Source of the DNA: Diadema setosum
Lineage: Eukaryota > Echinodermata > Echinoidea > Diadematoida > Diadematidae
Reading direction: 5' to 3'
Length of the DNA: 64,000 nucleotides
NCBI RefSeq assembly: GCF_964275005.1
Contig: NC_092697.1
Coordinates: forward strand, 17,758,638 to 17,822,637
Shown: one piece after another, positions 9,591 through 21,500 of the stretch
How the letters are laid out: each line of letters opens with the position of its first letter
Position numbering within the stretch: position 1 is the stretch's first letter
Made by a program: the position numbers and the translations under genes
Notes under the pieces: model-generated
Told to the model about the DNA's origin: nothing
The model's input: only the letters and a program-made list of their open reading frames with translations
Database searches by the model: none

Positions 9591-12500
9591 GTGGGATTGC
9601 TACGGCGGCTATATATAGGCTTGTTATAAGCCCGATAATTATTTGTAGCCATTAAAGGGGCATTCCAGACGATTTTCATAATTTCATATCATGTGATGCA
9701 TAAATCGATAGTTCCATGTATAGATTTGTGGAATTTATTGAGGTTCTTGAGCAGAGAAACAATACTTTGAAAATTAAACCTTAAACAAATTACACTGAAC
9801 AGTATCGATGACATAGGAGCCTCACATTTTTCAGAAATGTGGCAGCGTAATTCCATTACAACACCACTTGCTTGCAAGTTCACCTGTGTATAATCTATGC
9901 ATGCCTTCTTCTTTTGTTCTACTTCATTGATCCCCAACTCATGCATTCTTATGATGAGGCTGCCATTTCATCATCCTTGTTCATTGCAATTTGTTATAAA
10001 TTTCGAAAACATTGTTCAATATCCTTCGTCCCAATCACTATAAATTCTGAACTCTGTACCCCGTATAACTAATTTATATAGTTGTTCAAATGTAAAAATC
10101 TGAAAATCATCCGGAGGTCTCCTTTAATATGCGATACACTCGACGTGATCACACCCCTCTTGGTTTTGTCCTTCGTCCCAATCACTATAAATTCTGAACT
10201 CTGTACCCCGTATAACTAATTTATAGTTGTTCAAATGTAAAAATCTGAAAATCATCCGGAGGTCTCCTTTAATATGCGATACTCTCGACGTGATCACACC
10301 CCGCTTGGTTTTGAGTTTATTAAATGTTGCTACTGATCCTGTCTTCGTTTTCAATCCATTATAATACCACTGACGTGTCTCGAGACACGTCGGTGGTATT
10401 GTAATGGATTGATAAATGTAAACGAAGACAGAAAGTTTTCAATCTGCCATAATATGTATACATTCTGTTACGTAGGCCTAATTAAATGTCATCACACCAT
10501 TTGCAATATGACTTCACCATGTATAGGCCCTAATCGATAATTGCAAATAATCATTGTATTTCTGACTAACAAACTCGAGTTTGTGTTACAACCCCATCAC
10601 CCCTCCCCGATTTTAAACCAAACCTTTTTTTTTTTTTTTTGACGTTTTTGACGTATTAATAAAGGGGAAGGAACCAGTGAATTGTCGACGTAAAAAGACA
10701 TAATTATTCACTCTAGTCCAGTGCCCAGTGTTTCCATAGGGGCACGTAGACTCGGTAATGATGCCACAAGTTGTTCGGACTTATATTATGCCGCCCTCCG
10801 TTAGGCGGGGGAAAATGACCAATACAGTATTGGTGGAGATGAGAATTGGGCTTTTAACTTTTTGAAAGATACCAAGAAAACACTTATGATATAGTACAGA
10901 GCATACCATTTTAAGAGGAATTCAAAGTATATTCGATGAAAATCGGGTTTGGAATCACTGAAACATCCAAAAACAAAGTAAAACAAAGCGATCGTATAAT
11001 AAAGTGTGGGTCCCACACCTTATTAGAATTGCTTCTTTTTTTCTTTTTTTTTTGATATCTCAGCCATTAATTTTCATAAAATAAATGTTTAATTCCTTAT
11101 AGAATGACATGCTCTTTCATATTTCATACGAGGTATCTCATTATCTCTCCACAAAATGTTAGAAACCTGAAATTACGTCTCAACCAAAACTATACGACCC
11201 CTTTAAATTTCAAAAGCTATAACAATCAAACCTGACTTAGAGGCCACCTGTTTTCAGCGGTCACCTGCCGAATGCTGACGACGCATCCTAATGGCTCCCG
11301 GGTTGAATATACGGAAACGTCTTCCTCGCGCATTGTGCAGAACACAATTTTTAGCTTAATAGCGTCGTATTAAATAGCGTTCGCGTAGCTAGCAGATCAA
11401 ATTGTCTATATAGCGGACACAAATCCATACGGAGTCATAGCCAAATCACGATTCAGCGTGTTTTTTCTGCAGCCCTGCCGGTCATGCATGGTGAACAGTT
11501 CAGTGATCTCCATCGCTTCATATTCAACTGCCCTATAAAGCCTAACACGTACTTTGAACCTCCCCAGGCCCAAGGTGGAGGTGGCGTGTGTGTGTGTGTG
11601 TGTGGGGGGGGGGGGGGGGTAGGGGTGCATATTGAATTGTACCCCCCCCCCTCCCCATGACTTCTTTATTATTTAATGTATTACCGTCATATTTGGCACA
11701 TGAGTAGAGAACTCAAACTGTACATGATCGTACATTTGAACTTTCTCAAGGTGACCTGTGGAGGCGCGCTCTTTACCAAAATAAAGAAATAAATGATAGA
11801 TATGCTCAAAACATGATTTTTTTTTTCTTTACAATTTTTCGTTCTGAGTTTGGTTATACGTTTTCTTTATTTTGGACAAACCAAAAGCAAATTTAAAATT
11901 TGCAGTTTAATGTTTCCAGGTTAGCATGCCCACAGTGACGGGGCATTAAACTGCACATTACTTGAATATGAGACCGTTCTGAAGCAAATAATTTTCACAC
12001 AATATGTATGTAGTGTACTCTTAAATGAATCCTACAAGAATTGGAACAATCATCCCCCAGCATTCCCACAGATTCCAACTGATCAGTTGCTATCCATCCC
12101 CTTGAAGAGTGTTTGATAGATTAGTGCTGCCAATCGCGTTGTATGGTAGTGAAGACTAGTGTGGGGTTTCGAAGATATTTCTCAAATTGAAGTTTTTCAA
12201 AGAAAATATTTGAGGAATATTTTAAGGTGTCCATAAATCTGTTGCTATAAGTTGCATGATCTACGGGGAAACGGGGAGATATAAGCTTTTGAATACAGTA
12301 AATATGAGAATACCACTGAAAAACAAACTAAATTGTCTTGTACAATTTACAGATTAATTAAGTTGATGCATTATGATGTTGAGAATGCTTTTTCTTCTAG
12401 GTTGATTGCAAACGTTAAGTCAATCTTATGTAGAAGTGGTGTTGGATAAGCAGGAAATTTTGGATGTCACGTGGTTGAAACGTACACTCGATCTTCGGCT

Positions 12501-15500
12501 GAAAGATTTTGATAGACAAGTCTGACTGAGTGATGTAAATGATAACGGCCAGTGTTTGAATTATAGAATTTATAAAGAATCTTTAACTTTTGAGCCATAT
12601 CTTGTTTAATGTGATCGTGAGGATAGTAGAAACTTGATGTAAAATTGTTAGTGGGCGTAATATGAAGGAATACCAAAGTCAAGCAGATTGTGTACCTTGT
12701 GTAGTGTTGGTTTGATTGGTAACGAGTTTCATTATAATGTTCCAGTGCGAGTACTTTCCGAGGAACGGAAAGTTTATATTCCAAAGAAATGCATAATTAG
12801 GCCAAATACTTTGAAAAATGAATGCGTTATTTAATACTAAAACTATAGAGGTGTTGTTTAAAGTTTCCAAGTTTGTTAAGTGATGTTACAGAAGTTTAGT
12901 TCATAATTTTTAGCTCACCTGAGCCCAAGGCTCACGTGTGCTATTGCGATCGTTCTTCGTGCGGCGTCCGTCGTCCGTCGTCCGTCGTGCGTCGTGCGTC
13001 GTGCGTCGTGCGTAAACTGTTTACACTTTCATCTTGTTCTTGAAGACCCCAGACCGATTTTCACCGAACATGCAGGCAGGTAGCATCCCTAGGGGGGTAG
13101 GATCTCACTTTGTTAGGCACCATGCCCCACCCAGGGGGTCCCAAACCCCCCAATTAAGGAATCTTTAACAATCTCCTTCTCTAGAACCAGAAGTGATAGA
13201 GCTAAGTTAATACTATAAGTTAGTACATTAGTGACTGTAGTTCCAAATTTGTTCATGGCGGATCCGGGGTGACCCCCTTGGGACCCAGGGGAGGGGGAGG
13301 GTGGGGGGGGGGGGCGATGGGGAGATCCAAATGTGGGCCTAAATAATACATTTTCATCTTCTTGAAAACCTCATTATGGATTTTCACTAAACTTGGCAGG
13401 TAGCTTCCCTAGGGGTTAGGATCTCAATTTATTAAAATGGGCACCATGCCCCACCCAGGAGGCCCCCAGGGGGCCCACCCCCTCCTCAAATTATGGTATT
13501 GCTTTAAAAATCTTCTTCTCTAGAACCAGAAGTAATAGAGCTAAGTTAATACTATACATTGATACATTGATGACTGTAGTTTCAAGTTTGTTCATGGCGG
13601 CATCAGGGGTGCCCCCTTGGGACCCAGGGGAGGGGGTGGGGAGGGGTTCTAATGGGGCCTAAATTGTACATTATTTTCATCTTCTTCTTGAGAACCCCAT
13701 GACCCATATTCACCAAACTTGGCAGGTAGCATCCCTAGGGGGATTGGATCTCAATTTGTTCAAATGGACACCGTGTCCTGTGTTCATAGCAGATCTAGGG
13801 GTGCCCCCTTTGGGGCAGGATGGAGGGATGGCACGATGGGGAGATCCAAACTGGGGCCTAAATTGTATGTTTTCATCTTCTTCTTGAAAACCTCATGATG
13901 GATTTTCACCAAAATTGGCAGGTAGCATCCCTAGGGGTTAGGATCTCAATTTATCAAAATGGGCACCATGCTCCGGTTACAGCTCGTTATTCCGAAGGTT
14001 CGTTATTCCGAAGGCTCTTTAGTCCGAAGATTCATTATTCCGAAGGTTCGTTTTTCCAAATTTCATTTTCGGATTAACGAATCTCCGGAATAACGAACCT
14101 TCGGAATAACGCCACAAATGTTCGGATAACGAACCCTTTTTAGCTCACCTGAGTCGAAGGCTCAAGTGAGCTATTGCGATCGCCCTTCGTCCGGCGTCCG
14201 TCGTGCGTCGTGCGTCGTGCGTCGTGCGTCGTCCGTCGTCCGTCGTCCGTCGTGCGTAAACTTTTTACATTTTCATCTTCTTCTTGAGAACCCCATGACC
14301 GATTTTCACCAAACTTGGCAGGTAGCATCCCTAGGGGGATAGGATCTCAATTTGTTCAAATGGGCACCATGGCCCACCTGGGGGCCCCAGGGGGCCCCAA
14401 ACCCCCTAAAATTAAGGAATCTTTAAAAATCTTCTTCTCTAGAACCAGAAGTGATACGGCTTAGTTAATACGATGAGTTAATACATTGATGACTGTAGTC
14501 TCAAGTTTGTTCATTGGGGAATCAGGGGTGCCCCCCTTGGGACCCAGGGGAGGGGGTTGGGAGGGGTCCTAATGGGGCCTAAATTGTACATTTTCATCTT
14601 CACTTTGAGATCCCCATGTCTGATTTTCACCAAACTTGGTAGCTAGCATCCCTAGGGGGATAGGATCTCAATTTGTTCAAATGGGCACCATGGCCCACCT
14701 GGGGGCCCCTAGGGGACCCAAACCCCCTACAATTAAGGAATCTTTAAAAATCTTCTCTAAAACCAGAAGTGACAGGGCTTAGATAATACTATGAGTTAGT
14801 ACATTGATGACTGTAGTTTCAAGTTTGTTCATGGGATTGGCGGAATAAGGGGTGCCTCCCCCCCCCCCCCTTGGGACCCAGGAGAGGGGATGGGGATGGG
14901 TCCTAATGGGACCTGAATTGTACATGTTCATCTTCTTTTTGAAAACCTCATGATGAATTTTGACCAAACTTAGCAGGTAGCATCCCTAGGGGGATAGAAT
15001 CTCAATTCCTTCATGTTTAAATGGGCACCATGTCCCTCTTGGGGGCCCCTAGGCCCCCCTCCCCACATTAAGGATTATTTAAAATCTTCTACTCTAGAAC
15101 CAGAAATGATAAAGCAAAGTTAATGCCATGAGTTTGTACATTGATGACTTTAGTTCCAAGTTTGTTCATTGCAGATCCAGGGCTGCCTGCCCCCCCCCCT
15201 CCAACCTGGAGTTGAAGAGGGGGGATCCATATATGCAGACCTAAGTTTCCAATGTTCTCAGGTATGAGTGTGCAAGAATGCATAGAAGGTGAAAATTGCA
15301 AGAATGCATAGAAGGTGAAAATGCGATACTCAGGTGAGCGCGTGACCCCCTGGTCTCTTGTTCATTTTCGGATTAACGAACGTCTAGGTATAGGGAATGT
15401 GTGTGTTTCGGATTAACGACCCTTCGGAATAACGAACCTTCGGAAAAGCGAACCTTCGGAATAACGAACAGCACCCCCATGCTCCACCCGGGGGGGGGGG

Positions 15501-18500
15501 GGGGGGCTCCAGGGATACTCGCGTTAGCGCAAGACCCCAGGGTCTCTTGTTGTAAAAAGTTTGTACCTTTTTTACCTCTATGTACATCTATATTATTTAA
15601 TGTTCTTTATATCCTTGTGACTGTAGTTCCAAGTTTGTTCATGGCGGATCCAGGGGTGTTGCGGGGGGGGGGGGGGGCGATGGGGAGATCCAAATGTGGG
15701 TCTAAATTATACATATCTCATCTCATGCGTTTTTCAAAACTGCCATTTTGTGATTGTTTTATGCTGTACAATATTGTAAATAATTTCTTATGTTACATTT
15801 CTCATACTGCGGAAGGGGTCGAAAGAAATAAAGTTCAAACTTCAACTTCAAAACTTCAAACTTCAACTTAAACTGCCGTTACAGTATCCGATGCATGCCA
15901 TCTTACAATAGTTTGTATAATAGGCCTACATGAAGGCCTAATACGATTAGACATCATAACTTGGCAGTTATAACACACCTAGGGGGATAGGATCTGGATT
16001 TGTTAAAATGGGCACCATGTCCCACGGGGGGGGGGGGGGGGGTTACCCTTCTCTCCCCCCCCCCCCAAAAAAAAGAAGAAATAAGGAGTCTTTAAAAAAA
16101 AAATCTCCTCTCGAACCAGACGTGACAGAGCTATGAGCAGGGAGGTGGAAAGCACCTCCCTGCTATGAGTCAGTATAGGTCCTACATTGATAACTGTAGT
16201 TTCAAGTTGTTCATGGCAGCATCAGGGGTGTCCCCTAATTGGCAATCATGGGAGGGGTCCAAATGGGGACCAAAATTATACATTTTCATCTTCTTCTAGA
16301 AAACCCCATGATGAATTTTCACCAAACTTCACAGGTAGCATCCCTAGGGGAAAAGGATCACAATGCTTTCAAATGGACACCATCCCCCATGGGGGCCCCT
16401 ATAGTCCCACCCCACCCCCTAGAAAAAAAAAAGGAAGATGAATCTTAAAAAAACTTCACTGGAACCAGAAATGATAGAGCTAAATTTATACTATCAGTTG
16501 GTAGGCCTACATTGATGACTGCTTTTTCAAGTTTGTTCACAGGTGAATCCGGGGTGCCCGACCCCCCAACTAAAGGGGGGGGGGGGAGGGAGGGGCCCAA
16601 GAGAACTTTTTTAACTTGTAGGCCTGCATGTTCATCTTCTTAAAAACTCCTCAATGAATTTTCACCAAACTTGGCAGCTTGCATGCCTATAGGGGGTACG
16701 GATCTCCTTTTGTTCAAGTGGGCACCATGCTCCCCTTTGGCTGGGCCATCAGTACACTGATGGGGGCCCAAACCTCCAAATTAAGGGATAGACCCTATTT
16801 TACAAATTGTCTTCTCTAGAACGTACCCTAACTGATAAAGCGAATACTATGAGTTAGTACATTCATGACTGTACTTTTAAGTTTGTTCATTGCAGATCCA
16901 GGCCTATTTGTCCCGTACTGACAATAATAATGATGCATTTCCAACAAACTTGGCTGCTAGCTTTCGTAGGGGATAGGATCACAATTTAATCTAAAGGGCA
17001 CCATGCGCCCCTGATTGCCCCAGGGGTCCCAAACCTTCAAATTAAAGAAATGTAAAAAAAAAAAAAAAAAAAAAATCTTCTCTAGAATCAGAAGTGATAG
17101 CACTTTTTTTTCAAACTGCATAGTCAAACTTTATATCACTAAGTAACAGAGTAAATAGGCTACTTTGCAAGTATTTTTACCAGTGTGATGGAATACCGTA
17201 TGCAAATGGACACCATGCCTACAGCTCTCAAGGCACCCCCCCCCCCCCCCCAAGTTTGCAATATTCTCAGGTAAGAGTCTGCAAGAATGCGTGGAAGGTG
17301 AACTTCCGATACTCAGGTGAGCGCGAGACCCTCGGGTCTGTTGTCATGAGATAGGGCCTATTCCTTTTTTTTTTTTCAGTCCTCAGGTATTAGTATCTGT
17401 CGTTTCCATAGATATCCAAACACTATGGAAGAGCGGCTTGGAGCATGCTGACGGCCAATAGGAGCTATAGCTCCTAATTAGTACATCAAAGTCAGAGATA
17501 TGCTGCACAACCATTCAGTTGTCGTGCTACGCATAAAATTTGCACACATTGCGAAGAGATTCCACTACCTGCCGTACCATTTTCAATCTGCCTACAATGT
17601 GGGTTGCTTAGATATCGGTTTATTTGACAAGTTCGCAGCAGCGCTTCGATCTATCTTGCATATCGAGGTGTTTTGAAAATGGACGCGAACGACAATATGA
17701 TTCTTACGAATAAAGCCTGAATCGTAAGACTAATGAGGTGTGTGCATGCCCTGGCGCGTGCTCTTCCCAGCCACACACAGTTTGTGTATTGTGACGTCAT
17801 TCACACGAGGATGTCCTTAAGGTCAACTCGAGGGCGTGCAATCAAGCACTGTAGGAAGTGAATAGGAGCTCGCCATTGAGGCCCTCCGTTGAATCGGCAT
17901 ATAACAACACGCACAGTTTGACTGTGGTAGCGCCTTGTCAACGTCGACAGCTGTACGCAGCGTTCCTACCGTGCTACAAGCAAGTTACATGCCTCGATTT
18001 TTGTACTTGCATGCTTTGATTTTCTTCCATTGTTACTTTAAAATTTCAAAGCATTCATTAATTTTTACTTATAGATAATGCTGATTTTTAGGCCCATGCA
18101 ATGATGTGAGATACGATACGATACCTCACAACTGTGCTCTGCTGTAGATTTCACATTTCTCCGCACTATAGGCGAGTTGTGAAATTAGGTGAAGGAAACT
18201 ACCAGGTCTGCTACCAAATTTACAGTCTGTTTGCACAAGTCATGAATGCGAACTTCTTGTGATGAAGGTAGAGAACCTATGCATTTACTTGTATTGTATG
18301 ATGCCCATGTCTCGACTTCTCTGTTCTACCCTTGCCATATAGGAGGTGGTATATATATAGGTGGTATATGATATAAGTACATCACATCTAACGCGTTTTG
18401 AAAAAGGAAGAATCAGAAGCGAGAGGATCAGGTGTTTACACAACGTCCGTCCTTCGTGTGGAAACGCCAGTCCCTCCAGAAACTGATGCGCCTAATTGTT

Positions 18501-21500
18501 GGTATTTTAATAGGACAGTGCACTCCGAATGCTGATATTTTTTACATTATTTCCCTAAATACGCCACTTTCAGCAGCTACTAGCTGTACTGCTGTCAAGT
18601 TGCGCGGAACAAGACTATAGTGAATGATTGAAGATTCAAGATGAGCGACGTTTCTTCAATGGCCAAGAATCGTCATTTCTCGGACCTGGAGAAACAGACC
18701 TTGGTACAGATGGTCCTCGAAGTGATCCACATTGTGGAAAAGAAGCAGAACGACTCATTGACCTTGGAACAAAAGCATGACGCCTGGTCAGACATTGCCC
18801 ATCGGTTTAACTGCGACCCTTGCTGCAATTATCCTCGCAGTGTCCGGCAGGTCAAGAAACTTTGGGACAACATCAAGACCAGGTCTAAACGTATGGTGGC
18901 GGACCAGCGGCTCCAAAGAGCACTGCATGCAGATCTGCCAGCTACGTCAGCAGACCAGGCCGGAGATCTGGCCGACCTGGATGCAATCGGGGATGACTCA
19001 ATCGCGGAGAAGGTGATTTACTACATGAACAAATCCGCACTTCGGGGTACTCACAATGCTGTTGTCGTAGACGAGGACGACGAAATGGAAGACGACCACT
19101 TCCTGGATGAAGGTATATACAGTATTATTCATCATGCATGGAACCCAATTACGTGGATTTAATGAATGAAAAATGTACTTGATACTATAGTAATAGAATC
19201 ACACCTATAGTGAGGTTTGTGAAAAATCGGACAATCCGTTCAAAAGTTTTGAATTTTCATAGTTTCGGTATACCGCCGTCGCTACATGGACAAAAAGACT
19301 ACAACAATCCATGACGTCACAGTTGAACAATTATAATTATGATCCTAAGCAAAATTTCACGAATTTTCCTTTTTTTTTTTTCTTTAAATGATGAATTCCG
19401 ACACATTCTCTTTCACTCGTTACTGACACCAAGGGTAATATTCTTCGGCCTTGAGTACGAAAGAGGAAGGACAAGTGCGCTTTTATACCGATCGAAAAGT
19501 AGAACTTTCTTTAAAATTCTCTTTAAAAGATAAATATTGTTGTCCAACTGGCATATCTTGAATTTTTGTTCATGTAGTCTTCTTATATTCAGCGACGAAC
19601 CTGGCAACGAAAATAATGTCAAAAGTTCATAACTTCAAAACGTGTATTATCCGACTTTCCTCAAACTTTACTTAAAGTATTGAACGAATGATGATTTTCT
19701 GCAGTCACCCAATCTACATAAATTATTTCATTCTCTATGAACAGGCCTAATATCACCCATAATAGTCGCGAATGGGCGTTTATGGTTAAGGTCGTGCCAT
19801 GTGCACGTGCCCACGTGCAATATTTAGTCAGCCAAATCACTTTATGTGTTTGTTTTTTCAAGCCCCGTGATTATCAATGGTGTTTCTATACCAGAAATTA
19901 AGTCGAAATTACGAAGGTTGCATACAAATAGGGAGATTGTACTAGTTTCGTTCTGAAGGCAAACAGTTAGTGTTTATACTTCCTGATTATGTGATGACAA
20001 CAACGGGTCATCGCTGAAAGGGAAAAAGGTCTTTGGGATAGCGTAAGATACATGGAATCCAACTAAAGTTAGCCTCGCTATACCGAGGATCTGAAAACCG
20101 CGACAGTACAGTACCTTGTTACACAGCTGTATGCAGGTTTCTCACATTATCAGGATCCAAAACAATGAAATGAAATTTGGGACCTGCAAAATCACCTTGT
20201 TATGTGAGGGTGTTGTTATACCTCGGCATATCTGACCTCTTTATAACAAGTTTAAATAACTGTGCACGCTCAGTAAAATAGGTTCAACCTAGCACCTTTA
20301 AAGGTGCTGACCAATGTCACATTGAGCATCTTTACGGGTGCAACTTTGCACCTTTCAGACAAAATGTGACACTGGTCGTAAAGGTGCAAAATATTGCACC
20401 CGTAAAGGTGCTCACAGTGCTTCATTAAAAAAAAAAAAAAAGGTCCAAGGTTAGCCTATTTCTGAGCGTTCTTTTATATAGTCAGTGGGATTTCTTGTGT
20501 CTGGAAACTGCCTATAGTTTATGCTTATTATTGCAAATGCACAATGGATTCCGCAGTTTATGATATCGATTGTTACGCAATAATCCAGTACGATTGTGTG
20601 CCCATTTCATGCTGTTTCATGCTGAATTTTGGCTTTAATTTTTCACAGGCGAAGAGCAAGAGGTTAATAACGACTACTCTCTTTCCAGAATACTATGCTA
20701 GCATACAGGATCATTCCACTTCCAGGACGATCACGTTTTGAGGCCATGTGACTTCCTTTTTGTCGAATTCTCATTTACAGACAAGGAACACATTGGGTTA
20801 CCGGCACTCCAGACAAGGGATGCGGTAACAACCAGCAGCGACGTCATCGCTATCACCAACGTGATCGCCGCCCAGTCTTCCAGGAATGATGCGAACGCCC
20901 TTCCAGAATCTGTAAGAACCGACGGGGAAAGCAACAGCACATCACCATCTGGACATCCGCTTCCCGGTGTATCGCATGCTACCACCGAGTTTATTGCCAG
21001 CCCCATGCAGCCGCCGCATTTGCCAACTTCTGGACGAGATGTGCCCACCACGTCTCAGGAAGGAAGACCTACTCAAGTCCAGCCCAGCGCCGTTAGAAGC
21101 TCACGGGGTGCATCACGTCGCACCTTTGCAACATCATCAACTACACCCATGGAAGCCAATGGATTCTTCGATGTGCCTTCCCTGACAGCACGAGACAGTC
21201 GAAAACGCCCCCGAGTTTCGCGTGGTTGCCCGAGAACACTCGAACGGTTGCAAAGGGAAGAATGCGAGCTGCGCATTAAGAAATTGAGAATGGAAATGAA
21301 AAACGAGCGGGTGGAGCACGAAGAGCGACTTCGTTTGCTCAGAATCCAACAGGAACTCTTGAACTCACTGAGACCTAACCCAGCCAGCATCATTAGTTCA
21401 TTACTCAGATGAACTTTTTTGAATTCTTATACGTGAACTGTTATCATAGTACATAATACATGTATGTACACTGTGTTTTATTCTGTTTTTCAGTAACTGC

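Larger units (their letters stand above)
12911..15550. mobile_element. CTCACCTGAG element, copy A, interrupted
   Basis: Starts TAGCTCACCTGAGCC with GTCCGTCGT/GTGCGTCGT repeats and ends near 15550 in AGACCCCAGGGTCTCTTG. Its body is tandem units of about 320 bp (CTTGGCAGGTAGCATCCCTA ... AACCAGAAGTGATAG ... CAAGTTTGTTCATGGCGG). It is interrupted at 13975-15476. The ends CTCACCTGAG and CTCAGGTGAG are inverted repeats in related copies. Confidence 0.75.

Noticed and set aside
9601-9618. Read-through past methyltransferase exon 1 as a short protein (ending WDCYGGYI)
   Set aside because: The donor at 9591 joins in phase to a family-matching exon; the read-through tail matches nothing.
12467-12870. 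Minus-strand frames of 105 and 63 codons
   Set aside because: The plus strand here carries a decayed reverse-transcriptase end with several matching blocks.
15401-15871. 156-codon frame
   Set aside because: Crosses three different repeat families; no protein resemblance.
20651-20709. Possible extra Myb/SANT exon after TTTTTCACAG
   Set aside because: In the needed frame it reaches a TAG within about 20 codons and has no good donor before it; joining 19112 to 20781 directly works without it.
20731-21393. Minus-strand and alternative plus frames over Myb/SANT exon 2
   Set aside because: Shadows of the real exon, whose phase fits the splice site and whose coiled coil is typical.
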